DNA from: Acidobacteriota bacterium
GTDB taxonomy: Bacteria; Acidobacteriota; Blastocatellia; Pyrinomonadales; Pyrinomonadaceae
Assembly: GCA_020201365.1 (NCBI GenBank)
Contig: JAIVGV010000063.1
Coordinates: 1-8,485, forward strand
DNA length: 8,485 nucleotides
Direction of reading: 5' to 3'
Shown: piece after piece, positions 1 through 6,313 of the stretch
Layout: the number at the start of each line of letters is the position of its first letter
Numbering within the stretch: position 1 is the first letter of the stretch
The notes under the pieces: model-generated
The model's input: only the letters and a program-made list of their open reading frames with translations
Told to the model about the DNA's origin: nothing
Database searches by the model: none
Position numbers and translations under genes: made by a program

Positions 1-1663
1 CCTCCTCGACGGAGAGCGCGGCGTGAAGCCCCGCGAGCGGGCGCGTCCGATTCTCGGGGGCGAGGTAGCGTATGAAGTCCGCGCGCGGGAGGAGATCGTT
101 CGCGGTCGCGTCGGCGAGATCGCCGTCGAGGAAGAGTGAGGCGGAGAACTCCGCGAGCCCGTCGCGTTCGAGCGCGTCGCCCTGCAATCGCACCGCGCCG
201 AGGTACTCGTCGGCGAGCGCGGGGCTCGCGAGCGGGAAGTAAACCGCGTTCGTCTCGCCGGTCGTCGCGAGGGGAAAGCGCTGGACGCCGAGCGGCTGCC
301 AGAGCGGTTCGGCGGGCGCGTTGACGGGCGCGGTCTCGTCCGCGCGGTAAACCTGTTCGTCCGTCGGCAGACGACCCCAGAAGCGTTCGGCGCGCGCGCC
401 GAAGGCGAGATCGGAGACGCTCAGCAGGAACTCGCCGGCCTTGCGGACGCGCAGCTCGAACGTCACGCGCTCGCCCGCCGGGGTCTCGCCCGCCGGGAGC
501 GTTGGCGCGGACGCGAGGAGCCAACTCGCGCGTCCCGCGAGGCGCACGAGCGCGTCTTCGCTCCCCTGTTGTGACGACAGGACGCCGACCGACTCGACCG
601 TGAGCAGCATCGTGCCGCCCGCGTGCGCGACGCGGACGACCGAGCCGGGCGCGGGCGCGTCTTCGAGCGCGAGGACGACTTCGACCGCCGCCTCGCCTTC
701 CGACAGACTCGCGTCGCCGTCGGCGAGCCCTTCCTTCTTCGGCACGCGAAGCGTGGCGGCGTAGTCGCGGGCGAACGCGTCGGCGCCGTCGCGCGCGTCG
801 GCGAAGCGCGGCGGGGTCGCGGCGGGCTCGGAGACGAAGGTCGTGAGCGTCACGCTCGCCGCGTCCGCGACCGAGTCGGGGCGGACGGTTCGCAGCCAGA
901 CGGGGCGCTCGCCTTCGACGACGACGGCGCGGCGTCTGGACGAGGGCGGCGGCGAGTCGTCTCCGCTTGCGACTTCGACGCGCGCGGCGAGCAGCAGCAG
1001 CGTGAGCCCGTCCTTGAATGTCAGCCGGAGGAGATCGCCCGCGCTTAGATCGTCGGGCGCGTCAACGAAGACGCGGAAGGGGAGATCGGCGCGCGAGAAG
1101 TTTTCGATCTGCGCCGGTGTCGTGAGCGGCGCGGCTGAGACTTCGAGCGCGTCAGACCAACTACCCTCGGAGCGCGCGCGCGCGAACGCCGGCGCGAAGC
1201 CCGCGATCTCGCCGTCCTTGTTGAGGAGCGCGCGCGCCACGCCGGGGACGGGGAAGAAGTTCGCGCGCGCGAAGTTGAACGGATCGCGCGCCGCGTTGCC
1301 GTGCGCGCCTGCGCGTGAGTCTCCGAAGCCCGGCGACTCGGCGCCGCCCGAACGCCGCGTGCGCGCGACGCGGACGATCCAGCAGCGGCGTCCGCCGTTG
1401 GCGAAGAACGAGCGCGCGGCGGGCGCGAGGTGCGCGAAGCCCTGCGCGCCCTGCTTCGCGTCCCAGGCGAGCGGCGCGTCCCTGCCGAAGATGCTCTCGA
1501 ACTGCGCGACCGACTCGACGGCGACCGGCGCGTGCAGAGGTCCCGACGCCGCGAAGCCGATGAAGCACGCCACGTCCATGCGCGGCAGCACTTCGGCGAG
1601 CGGCGGCGCGTCCGCCTCAAAGCGGAAGCCCGGCAGTCGCCTCGTTATCACGCGCTTCAGCAT
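1..1663 (-). CDS. Divergent phage tail sheath-like protein of a contractile injection system (3' end missing)
   Basis: An open minus-strand frame starts at ATG 1663-1661 and runs without a stop to the left edge, giving at least 554 residues. Residues 31-60 (ACFIGFAASGPL, then PVAVESVAQFESIFG) and 82-99 (ARSFFANGGRRCWIVRV) copy the N-terminal sheath pattern 'FxGxAxxGP...F...FG...AVxxFFxNGGxxxxVxRV'. After about residue 105 I recognise no sheath core. The rest is Asp/Ala-rich, beta-looking sequence, and the diagnostic C-terminal half is either off the window or absent. It follows the tube gene after a 94-nt structured gap and is probably in the same operon. Several CIS encode more than one sheath paralogue (Afp2-4, for example), so it may form a specialised sheath ring or a baseplate/collar adaptor; that role is inferred. 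The ATG has no good Shine-Dalgarno, but the protein N-terminus (LPGFRFEADAPPLAEVLPRMD) looks native. That the gene is real is fairly certain; the exact role is not. Confidence 0.78.
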   Translation of the reverse strand, partial: MLKRVITRRLPGFRFEADAPPLAEVLPRMDVACFIGFAASGPLHAPVAVESVAQFESIFGRDAPLAWDAKQGAQGFAHLAPAARSFFANGGRRCWIVRVARTRRSGGAESPGFGDSRAGAHGNAARDPFNFARANFFPVPGVARALLNKDGEIAGFAPAFARARSEGSWSDALEVSAAPLTTPAQIENFSRADLPFRVFVDAPDDLSAGDLLRLTFKDGLTLLLLAARVEVASGDDSPPPSSRRRAVVVEGERPVWLRTVRPDSVADAASVTLTTFVSEPAATPPRFADARDGADAFARDYAATLRVPKKEGLADGDASLSEGEAAVEVVLALEDAPAPGSVVRVAHAGGTMLLTVESVGVLSSQQGSEDALVRLAGRASWLLASAPTLPAGETPAGERVTFELRVRKAGEFLLSVSDLAFGARAERFWGRLPTDEQVYRADETAPVNAPAEPLWQPLGVQRFPLATTGETNAVYFPLASPALADEYLGAVRLQGDALERDGLAEFSASLFLDGDLADATANDLLPRADFIRYLAPENRTRPLAGLHAALSVEE

Positions 1664-1668
1664 GGGAA

Positions 1669-1683
1669 CACCCGCGGCGGGTG
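1669..1683. repeat. Perfect 7-bp-arm palindrome just upstream of the second sheath-like start
   Basis: CACCCGC at 1669-1675 and GCGGGTG at 1677-1683 are exact reverse complements around one central base. In RNA this gives a tight GC hairpin with about five or six usable pairs. It ends 5 nt before the ATG at 1663, where a Shine-Dalgarno would normally lie, and shares bases 1680-1683 with the left arm of the larger inverted repeat. The two structures cannot form together. Confidence 0.6.
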
Positions 1684-1754
1684 ACGAGCGACGAGTGACA
1701 GGCAAGACCAGCGATCTGGAACCGCCCGTCACCTGTCACTCGTCACCCGTCACC
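1680..1754. repeat. 23-bp inverted repeat built of 7-bp tandem units, in the tube/sheath-like intergenic gap
   Basis: The left arm 1680-1702 and right arm 1732-1754 are reverse complements at 21 of 23 positions, separated by 29 nt. The arms have internal period 7. GTCAC recurs at 1728, 1735, 1742 and 1749 in the right arm and its edge, and GTGAC (one copy altered to GCGAC) recurs at 1681, 1688 and 1695 in the left. The loop contains a small nested hairpin, CCAG-CGAT-CTGG, at 1708-1719. There is no U-tract, so it is not a standard intrinsic terminator. It could be an mRNA-stabilising or expression-grading hairpin after the tube gene, or a dispersed REP-like element. Confidence 0.85.
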
Positions 1755-1757
1755 GCT

Positions 1758-2210
1758 TTACTCCATCTCCAGCCGCTCGTAGGCGAGCGTCAGCTCTTCC
1801 ATCGCGACGTCCGTGCCCTTCGCGTTGAGGGGTCCGGAGACGTGCTTGATGATGCGTGCGCGCAGGAGCTTCCACGTCTGGACGACGTCGGTGTGGTTCT
1901 CGTTCTGCAACGAGATGATGACAGTGCGCTCAGCGTTCTGGTCGCCGTTGCGTATGTCGTTCAGCCAGTTGTAGAGGTTCAGAGAGCCGATCACGCCGCG
2001 CTTCAAGGTCACGTCCGTCGCCTTGTTGAGGCCCGTGATCTTGTGGACGCTGTTCTCCTTGTCGTTGCCGCGGCGGTACTCTGCGACCGTCACCTCCATG
2101 CCGATGTTGCTGCACTCCTGGAAGCCCGCCTCGGGTCCGTCGGTGTTGCCGTCGCCGAGGTTGACGAGAAAGTTAAACTGCACGTAAGGCTTGTCTCTCA
2201 GAACTGCCAT
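1758..2210 (-). CDS. CIS inner tail tube protein (T4 gp19-like family)
   Basis: This 150-residue protein has the usual length and pattern of the phage T4 gp19-like tube family. It shows an N-terminal PYVQFNFLVNL strand (8-18), GFQECSNIGMEVTVAEYRRGN (29-49), the hallmark ITGLNKATDVTLKRGVIGS (58-76), then LYNWLNDIRNG (79-89), and a C-terminal strand pair ending EELTLAYERLEME. Such subunits stack as hexameric rings to make the rigid tube that the contracting sheath drives through the target envelope. The start at ATG 2210-2208 follows a strong Shine-Dalgarno, AAGGAGG at 2222-2216, with 5-nt spacing. The gene lies 29 nt after the sheath stop, the usual sheath-tube pairing. Its coding sequence is visibly less GC-extreme than its neighbours, as expected for a conserved, highly translated structural gene. 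It ends in TAA; the next gene follows an inverted repeat. Confidence 0.95.
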   Translation of the reverse strand: MAVLRDKPYVQFNFLVNLGDGNTDGPEAGFQECSNIGMEVTVAEYRRGNDKENSVHKITGLNKATDVTLKRGVIGSLNLYNWLNDIRNGDQNAERTVIISLQNENHTDVVQTWKLLRARIIKHVSGPLNAKGTDVAMEELTLAYERLEME

Positions 2211-2239
2211 GTCGTCCTCCTTCGACTCTCAACTCACGG

Positions 2240-4264
2240 CTAGGCTTTCCGGTCGGCTGTCCACTGACCGATCCTGAAGATGACGAACTCCGCGGGGCGC
2301 AAGGGCGCGACGCCGATGAGGCAGACGAGGCGACCGTTGTCGAGATCGTTCTGCGACATGGTCGAGCGGTCGCAGCGCACGAAGTAGGACTTCTCCGGCT
2401 TGTCGCCGAGGAGCGCGCCCTGCTGCCACTCGTTCAAGAGGAAGTCCGAGATCGTCGAGCGCACGTTGTCCCACAGGCGCGGACCGTTCGGCTCGAAGAC
2501 CGCCCACTGCGTCCCCTTGTCGATCGAGCGCTCGAGGTAGGCGAAGTAGCGGCGCAGGTTGACGTACTTCCATTCCGGGTCGCTGCTGATCGTGCGCGCG
2601 CCCCAGAGCCGGAAGCCGCGCCCCTCGAAGAAGCGGAAGCAGTTGATGCCTTCGGGGTTCAAGACCTCCTGCTGCGCCTTGTTGAGCATCCGCTCGAAGC
2701 CGAGCGCGAGGTTGACGACCTCGTTCGCCGGGGCTTTATAGACGGCGCGCTGCACGTCGTTGCGCGCGTAGATGCCCGCGACGAAGCCCGACGGCGGCAG
2801 GTTGATCTCGGAGTTGGTGACGGGATCGAGGACGCGCACCCACGGGTAGTAGAGCGCGGCGTAACTCGAATCGAGCTTGCCGCGCGTGTCGCGCACTTCG
2901 GAGATCGCCTGACCCTCGCCGCTGTCGAGCACGGCGATGCGGTAGCGCATCCGCTCGGCGTGGGAGATGAGCGCGTGCGTGGCGGCGTCGGCGTCCGTCT
3001 GCGCGTTGGCGTAGTTGGCGGTCGCGCCGGGCGCGGCGACGATGGAGATGTCCTCCAAGTCCTCGAACGCCTTGAGCCCGAACTTCGCGTTCGTGTCCGG
3101 ATCGACGTTGCCCTCGATCTCGATCGCCGTCGGCAGTTGCCCGTCGCTGCCGCCCGCGAGCAGCACGTCAACCGAGCGGTCGCCGTCCGTGGACTCCACG
3201 TCGTTGAGCGCGGCGGGGAGGTCTGGGTTGAGACCGGAGTTGATGAGCGCGTTCAAAAGCTCGCGCCCGGTGTCAACGCCGTCGCCCGTGATGACGACGA
3301 TGGGGAGTTCCCTCGCCTGCGACATGCTGCGCGGGTTCTGCGCGAAGTAGTCGGGCAGAGAGTCCGCCGCGCCGAAGGCGTTGGTGTGGTTCGGATCGAA
3401 GGCGATGTCGTTCCAGACCTGCGTGGAGCTGCCGTCCGGCGCGGCGACCGTGACGGCGAGCGTGGCGACGCGGAGCTGGTGACCGACGGAAGGGTCGAGC
3501 GCGGAGAGACCCGAGCCCGACGCGGCGTTGAGCCGCAGGTCTGCGTTCGACTTCGGCGTGTTCATGCTGTTGGCTTGCGTGAAGCGCCAGGTGTCCTCCT
3601 CCGTGTCGAAGCGCGCGACGTGGAAGCCGCCCGCGCCGACGGGCGCGTCGAACGGGCTCGCGAGATCGCCGATCCAGACCGTGTCGAACTCGCGCAGCGA
3701 GCGCGCCGTCAGACTCCCGGCAGTGCCCGCGAGGATGTTCTGACCGAGCCTGACGGTCAGGCGCACGCGCAGGTTTCCAGCCGCGCCGGGGAAGCGCGCG
3801 CGGATGAGCACCGAGCCGGAGCGCGCGCCCGTGCCCGGATCGGTCGGAAGCCACGCGCGCGCGTGACCGTCGGCGTAGTTCGTGCCGGTCAAGCCGGGCT
3901 GATCGTCGTCGAGCACTTCGGACGGTCGCTCGTAGGGCAGGATTTCCGTCCCCGTCGCCGTGTCTGAGAGCGTCGCGCGGAAGACGCGACCGACGTAGAG
4001 GCGCTTGCCGCCCTCCTCGAAGAAGGCGCGCACGGCGTGCCAGAGGTAGTTGTGGCGCTCCGCGCCGTTATAGACGAGCGGCTCGCGGTCGCCATAGACG
4101 CGCTCGAACTCGACGAGGCTCGTCACGATGTCGGGCTCGAGGTCAACGGGACCGTAGCGCGCCGCTCCGACGAAGCCTGTCGTCGTCGTCGAGACGCCCT
4201 CGATGGACTTGTTGCGGAAAGAGACTTCTTCGACGTAAACGCCGGGAGCGAGATATTCGGGCAT
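2240..4264 (-). CDS. Contractile tail sheath protein of a contractile injection system
   Basis: This 674-residue protein forms the contractile outer cylinder around the tube. The N-terminus has the sheath signature YLAPGVYVEEV (4-14), then GVSTTTTGFVGAARYGP (23-39) and AFFEEGGKRLYVGRV (80-94). Residues of about 100-330 form a variable insertion region. The subtilisin-like core resumes with VDVLLAGG and ISIVAAPG (366-413). The C-terminal half is strongly conserved: YYPWVRVLDP (472-481), PPSGFVAGIYARNDVQRAVYKAP (490-512), NPEGINCFRFFEGRGFRLWGART (536-558), RYFAYLERSIDKGTQW (572-587), and the terminal APLRPAEFVIFRIGQW (653-668), which in sheaths joins the inter-subunit strand exchange. ATG 4264-4262 is preceded by AAGGAG at 4275-4270 with 5-nt spacing, overlapping the upstream stop codon and so suggesting translational coupling. 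The length suits a large CIS sheath. The gene looks intact. Confidence 0.97.
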   Translation of the reverse strand: MPEYLAPGVYVEEVSFRNKSIEGVSTTTTGFVGAARYGPVDLEPDIVTSLVEFERVYGDREPLVYNGAERHNYLWHAVRAFFEEGGKRLYVGRVFRATLSDTATGTEILPYERPSEVLDDDQPGLTGTNYADGHARAWLPTDPGTGARSGSVLIRARFPGAAGNLRVRLTVRLGQNILAGTAGSLTARSLREFDTVWIGDLASPFDAPVGAGGFHVARFDTEEDTWRFTQANSMNTPKSNADLRLNAASGSGLSALDPSVGHQLRVATLAVTVAAPDGSSTQVWNDIAFDPNHTNAFGAADSLPDYFAQNPRSMSQARELPIVVITGDGVDTGRELLNALINSGLNPDLPAALNDVESTDGDRSVDVLLAGGSDGQLPTAIEIEGNVDPDTNAKFGLKAFEDLEDISIVAAPGATANYANAQTDADAATHALISHAERMRYRIAVLDSGEGQAISEVRDTRGKLDSSYAALYYPWVRVLDPVTNSEINLPPSGFVAGIYARNDVQRAVYKAPANEVVNLALGFERMLNKAQQEVLNPEGINCFRFFEGRGFRLWGARTISSDPEWKYVNLRRYFAYLERSIDKGTQWAVFEPNGPRLWDNVRSTISDFLLNEWQQGALLGDKPEKSYFVRCDRSTMSQNDLDNGRLVCLIGVAPLRPAEFVIFRIGQWTADRKA

Positions 4265-4274
4265 GACTTCTCCT

Positions 4275-5231
4275 TCACGGCGGCGAGCCCGCCGGTGTGA
4301 TCAAGAGCGCGGACGACCGCGCCGGCGGCGACAAAGTGCCTGCCGCGTCCTCCGTCTTCAAAACCGTTTCGCGACCGAACCGCAATGCGACGCCCGTCAA
4401 CTCCGCGCCGCCCGCGTGATCCCGCCACAGGCGCGCGGGCGCGAGCGCCAGCTGTTCGAGCGTCGCGCGCAGATCGGGAATCTCCGCGACGGTCGCGCCT
4501 TCGGCGACACCCGCGTAAGCCGCGCCGAGCGAGACTTCCCACGTCTGTTCGTAGAGCTTCGGCGAGCGCACGGAGGGCTGCGACTCGAGGGGCGAGGCGA
4601 CCGCCGTCGTCACGGGTTCGGGGAACGGGAAGATGAGCGCGAGACTCCCCCGCGCGTCCGACATCCCGCGACCGATCAAGTTCCCTTCGTAATGAGCCTC
4701 GACGATTGCCCACGCGGCGGGCGCGTCGCGCTCCGTGTCTAACAAGTCCGCGCGGACGACAGCCATGCCGGGCGGGACCGTGCGCGCGGGCGCGGAGTAG
4801 AGCGGGACGGACGCCGGCTTGCCCACATCTAGAGACGAGGTGTCGGGCGGCGAGGTGTCGAGCGGCGAGACCCAGCGGAAGATGCCCCGCTGCGGAAGCG
4901 GCAGCTCGATCTCCGAGCTGAACGGCTGGAATCTGCCTTCCCTGTCCGAGACCTCCATGACGTAACTGATCGGCTGAGGCAGGTTCGACCAGAACTCGTC
5001 GTCGCCCGCGCCGAACTCGAAGTCGCGCGAGAGACCGGGCGCGTGTTGGAGCACAAAGACGCCCGAAGGGTTCGGGAACATCTTGGCGCGGCTCAGCGGC
5101 ATCGCCTTCTGATAGACGGAAACGTCGAGCCCCGAGCCGACGCGCAAGCCCGTCACGGTGTCGTGGAACACGACGCCGAGCGGCGCGGTCAGCGTCAGGC
5201 GTTCGAGGACGGTAACTGTGTCGGCGATCAT
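4275..5231 (-). CDS. CIS-associated protein of unknown function, beta-rich, coupled to the DUF4255 gene
   Basis: A 318-residue protein, with ATG 5231-5229 overlapping the TGA stop of the DUF4255 gene by four bases (ATGA); the two are therefore probably made at matched levels. I do not recognise a named family with confidence. Residues 1-120 look like an all-beta domain (LTLTAPLGVVFHDTVTGLRV, NPSGVFVLQHAPGL, GDDEFWSNLP, YVMEVSDREGRFQPF, ELPLPQRGIFRW). Residues 121-140 are a Ser/Pro/Asp linker coded by a short tandem repeat. Residues of about 142-205 (RADLLD, IVEAHYEGNLIGRGMSDARGSLALIFPFPEP) resemble the carboxypeptidase-regulatory/transthyretin-like beta-sandwich seen in secreted and structural proteins. 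The remainder contains LYEQTWEVSLGAAYAG. There is no signal peptide or membrane segment. Its position between cap and sheath suggests a tail-end or collar accessory protein, which is inference. The gene is sound; the function is open. Confidence 0.82.
   Translation of the reverse strand: MIADTVTVLERLTLTAPLGVVFHDTVTGLRVGSGLDVSVYQKAMPLSRAKMFPNPSGVFVLQHAPGLSRDFEFGAGDDEFWSNLPQPISYVMEVSDREGRFQPFSSEIELPLPQRGIFRWVSPLDTSPPDTSSLDVGKPASVPLYSAPARTVPPGMAVVRADLLDTERDAPAAWAIVEAHYEGNLIGRGMSDARGSLALIFPFPEPVTTAVASPLESQPSVRSPKLYEQTWEVSLGAAYAGVAEGATVAEIPDLRATLEQLALAPARLWRDHAGGAELTGVALRFGRETVLKTEDAAGTLSPPARSSALLITPAGSPP
4836..4865 (-). repeat. Two-copy 15-bp in-frame tandem repeat coding a Ser/Pro/Asp linker
   Basis: The units 4836-4850 and 4851-4865 match at 14 of 15 bases on the plus strand (cgaggtgtcgggcgg and cgaggtgtcgagcgg). 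Read on the minus strand they encode the linker stretch PLDTSPPDTSSLD, a pentapeptide-like duplication near residues 123-135. It lies between the N-terminal and middle beta regions of the 318-residue protein and probably arose by replication slippage. Confidence 0.75.
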
Positions 5232-5815
5232 GGCGTCGTGAGTTGCCCGGCGTCGAAGGCGCGCGTCTGAACCTCCCTGTACTCGTCGAGCGGGACTTCG
5301 GACTCGACCGGGATCATGCGCACGAGGTAGGCGACCGAGAGCGGCGGCGCGTTCTTCATCACGCCCCAGAGGTTGTTCATGTCTTGGAGCGTGAAGTTGT
5401 CGAAGACCACTTCGATCGCCTCGTGCGTGCGGAAAACGTCGTGCTCCGGCGCGTAGTTGTTCAGGAAGCTCGCGGGCAGCACGGGCGCGTCTTGCAGCGT
5501 GCGGATCGCCCACGAGAGTAGTCGCTGCTGCCGCCCGGCGGTCTTCGCCCAAGCCGTAAGCAGGTAGTGGAGATCGAGCGGGAGCGGCGGCTTGTACTTC
5601 TTCCCGTCGGGACCGACGGACGGCGGGAGGTTGCGCCGCGAGCCGCTGACGGAGATGCGGTAGAGGTAGAGCGAGAGCCCGTCGTCCATCGGCGACTGGA
5701 AGTCTTTCGCCTGATAGAGCTCGAAGCCCGCGCCGTCGAACTCCGCCGGGCGCGCGTCGGCGAGCAGGCTGACGAGCGCCTGCCCCGCCGCAGCAATCGC
5801 CTGATGCCTCGCCAT
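5228..5815 (-). CDS. DUF4255 / Pvc16-type tail cap (terminator) protein
   Basis: This 195-residue protein matches the DUF4255 pattern: an N-terminal helix (ARHQAIAAAGQALVSLLADARP, 2-23), FELYQAKDFQSPMDDGLSLYLYRISVSGSRRNLPP (31-65), then PPLPLDLHYLLTAWA (75-89), where PLDLHYLLT is highly typical, followed by LLSWAIRTLQDAPVLP and EAIEVVFDNFTLQDMNNLWGVM, ending in a SVAYLVRMIPVES strand. In Afp/PVC-type CIS the corresponding protein (Afp16/Pvc16) is the tail-terminator cap at the end distal to the baseplate, controlling tube and sheath length. ATG 5815-5813 has GAGG eight bases upstream as Shine-Dalgarno. It lies 80 nt downstream of the small gene and overlaps the next gene by ATGA. In this locus the cap gene comes before sheath and tube, unlike the Afp/PVC order where it is last. 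The ATPase that accompanies Pvc16 in those clusters is not in the window. Confidence 0.92.
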   Translation of the reverse strand: MARHQAIAAAGQALVSLLADARPAEFDGAGFELYQAKDFQSPMDDGLSLYLYRISVSGSRRNLPPSVGPDGKKYKPPLPLDLHYLLTAWAKTAGRQQRLLSWAIRTLQDAPVLPASFLNNYAPEHDVFRTHEAIEVVFDNFTLQDMNNLWGVMKNAPPLSVAYLVRMIPVESEVPLDEYREVQTRAFDAGQLTTP

Positions 5816-5895
5816 CCTTCGCGCCTCGTCTCAGCCCTCTGCGTGACAACACCTCGACCCGCGCTCCCGAAAGATGCCGCGCGAGCCGACCCAAC

Positions 5896-6123
5896 TCAGC
5901 GCCGCCTGATCCAGCGCATCACGCCGCGCCGGCCCTTCCCAGTCCCGCCCAAGTAAGGCTCGATGAACGAGCGTATCTCGTCGAGGTCTGTGAAGTAGCG
6001 CCGCTCGCCGTCGGGCACGTGCGTGATCTGACCGTGCCAAGCCGCGCGCTCCGCTTCGTCGGCGACCGCCTCGAGCCACAGCTTGACGATGAACGAGTGC
6101 ACCTGCGACTCGGTTAAGTCCAT
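5896..6123 (-). CDS. Small conserved-looking protein of the CIS cluster (75 aa)
   Basis: A 75-residue soluble protein beginning MDLTESQVHSFIVKLWLEAV and containing AAWHGQITHVPDGERRYFTDLDEIRSFIEPYLGG. The core 'FIVKLWLE...W.G.ITHVP.GERRY..DLDEI..FI.PYL' strikes me as resembling small proteins seen beside CIS genes in other bacteria, but that is recollection, not a search. An alpha/beta fold with a strand (HSFIVKLWLEA), a strand (GQITHVPDGERRYF) and a helix (DLDEIRSFIEPYL) is likely. The last 16 residues (GKGRRGVMRWIRRR) are strongly basic and could bind nucleic acid or an acidic partner. The Shine-Dalgarno is weak (GGGG about 5 nt before the ATG). It lies 190 nt after the regulator and 80 nt before the cap gene on the same strand. 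The period-3 codon pattern (GC at third positions) supports it as real; function is unknown. Confidence 0.75.
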   Translation of the reverse strand: MDLTESQVHSFIVKLWLEAVADEAERAAWHGQITHVPDGERRYFTDLDEIRSFIEPYLGGTGKGRRGVMRWIRRR

Positions 6124-6313
6124 CTCGACCCCGCGCGAGGTTTGCGAAAGGGTAACGCCGAGCGTGCGAACCCGCCGCCGGGGGGCGTGCGCGCGCGTTA
6201 GTTTCAGCCGCGACCGAAACCAGCAGGGCGCGGAGGCTACACGCCCGCCGACGCCCGCGCGTCTCGCGCGCGTCTGCGCGGGTGTCTTCCGGGAAAATTT
6301 TTCGTGGGGGCGG
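6124..6313. other. 190-nt intergenic gap between regulator and CIS structural genes
   Basis: The gap is GC-rich, with an isolated AT tract (gaaaatttttc at 6293-6303, nearly palindromic) directly after the regulator stop and a hairpin at 6201-6220. I found no convincing -35/-10 pair on the minus strand and no intrinsic terminator with a U-tract, so read-through from the regulator into the CIS genes remains likely. Confidence 0.5.
6201..6220 (-). other. Predicted RNA hairpin in the regulator/CIS gap
   Basis: Read on the minus strand, GTTTCGGT and GCTGAAAC can pair over eight positions (two of them G-U) around a CGCG loop. The plus-strand version has mismatches at those wobble positions, which suits a structure formed in the minus-strand transcript. 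No U-run follows, so it is not a classical terminator. It may be an mRNA-processing or attenuation site, or chance. Confidence 0.35.

Noticed and set aside
1680..1754. The inverted repeat considered as a CRISPR array or insertion-sequence ends.
   Set aside because: The units are only 7 bp with no spacers of CRISPR size, and the 29-nt interior cannot hold a transposase. No flanking target duplication is visible.
843..2243. A 466-codon plus-strand open frame opposite the second sheath-like and tube genes.
   Set aside because: It is antisense to two supported genes, has no family-like sequence and changes character at the gene borders. Long antisense frames are expected at this GC content.
2960..3967. 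A 335-codon plus-strand open frame inside the sheath gene.
   Set aside because: Its Arg/Val-rich, low-complexity translation is the mirror of a GC-rich coding strand, and the sheath on the opposite strand is unmistakable.
5232..5894. Extension of the 318-residue gene's frame upstream to about 5894.
   Set aside because: The added sequence is Arg/Ala-rich and lies entirely in another frame of the DUF4255 gene. The ATGA overlap at 5228-5231 gives a natural start.
1..6123. The tail genes considered as part of a myophage prophage.
   Set aside because: A DUF4255 cap, a duplicated sheath-like gene and a BTAD regulator fit a contractile injection system better, and no capsid, packaging, integrase or lysis gene is in view. 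The left side is unseen, so this is not absolute.
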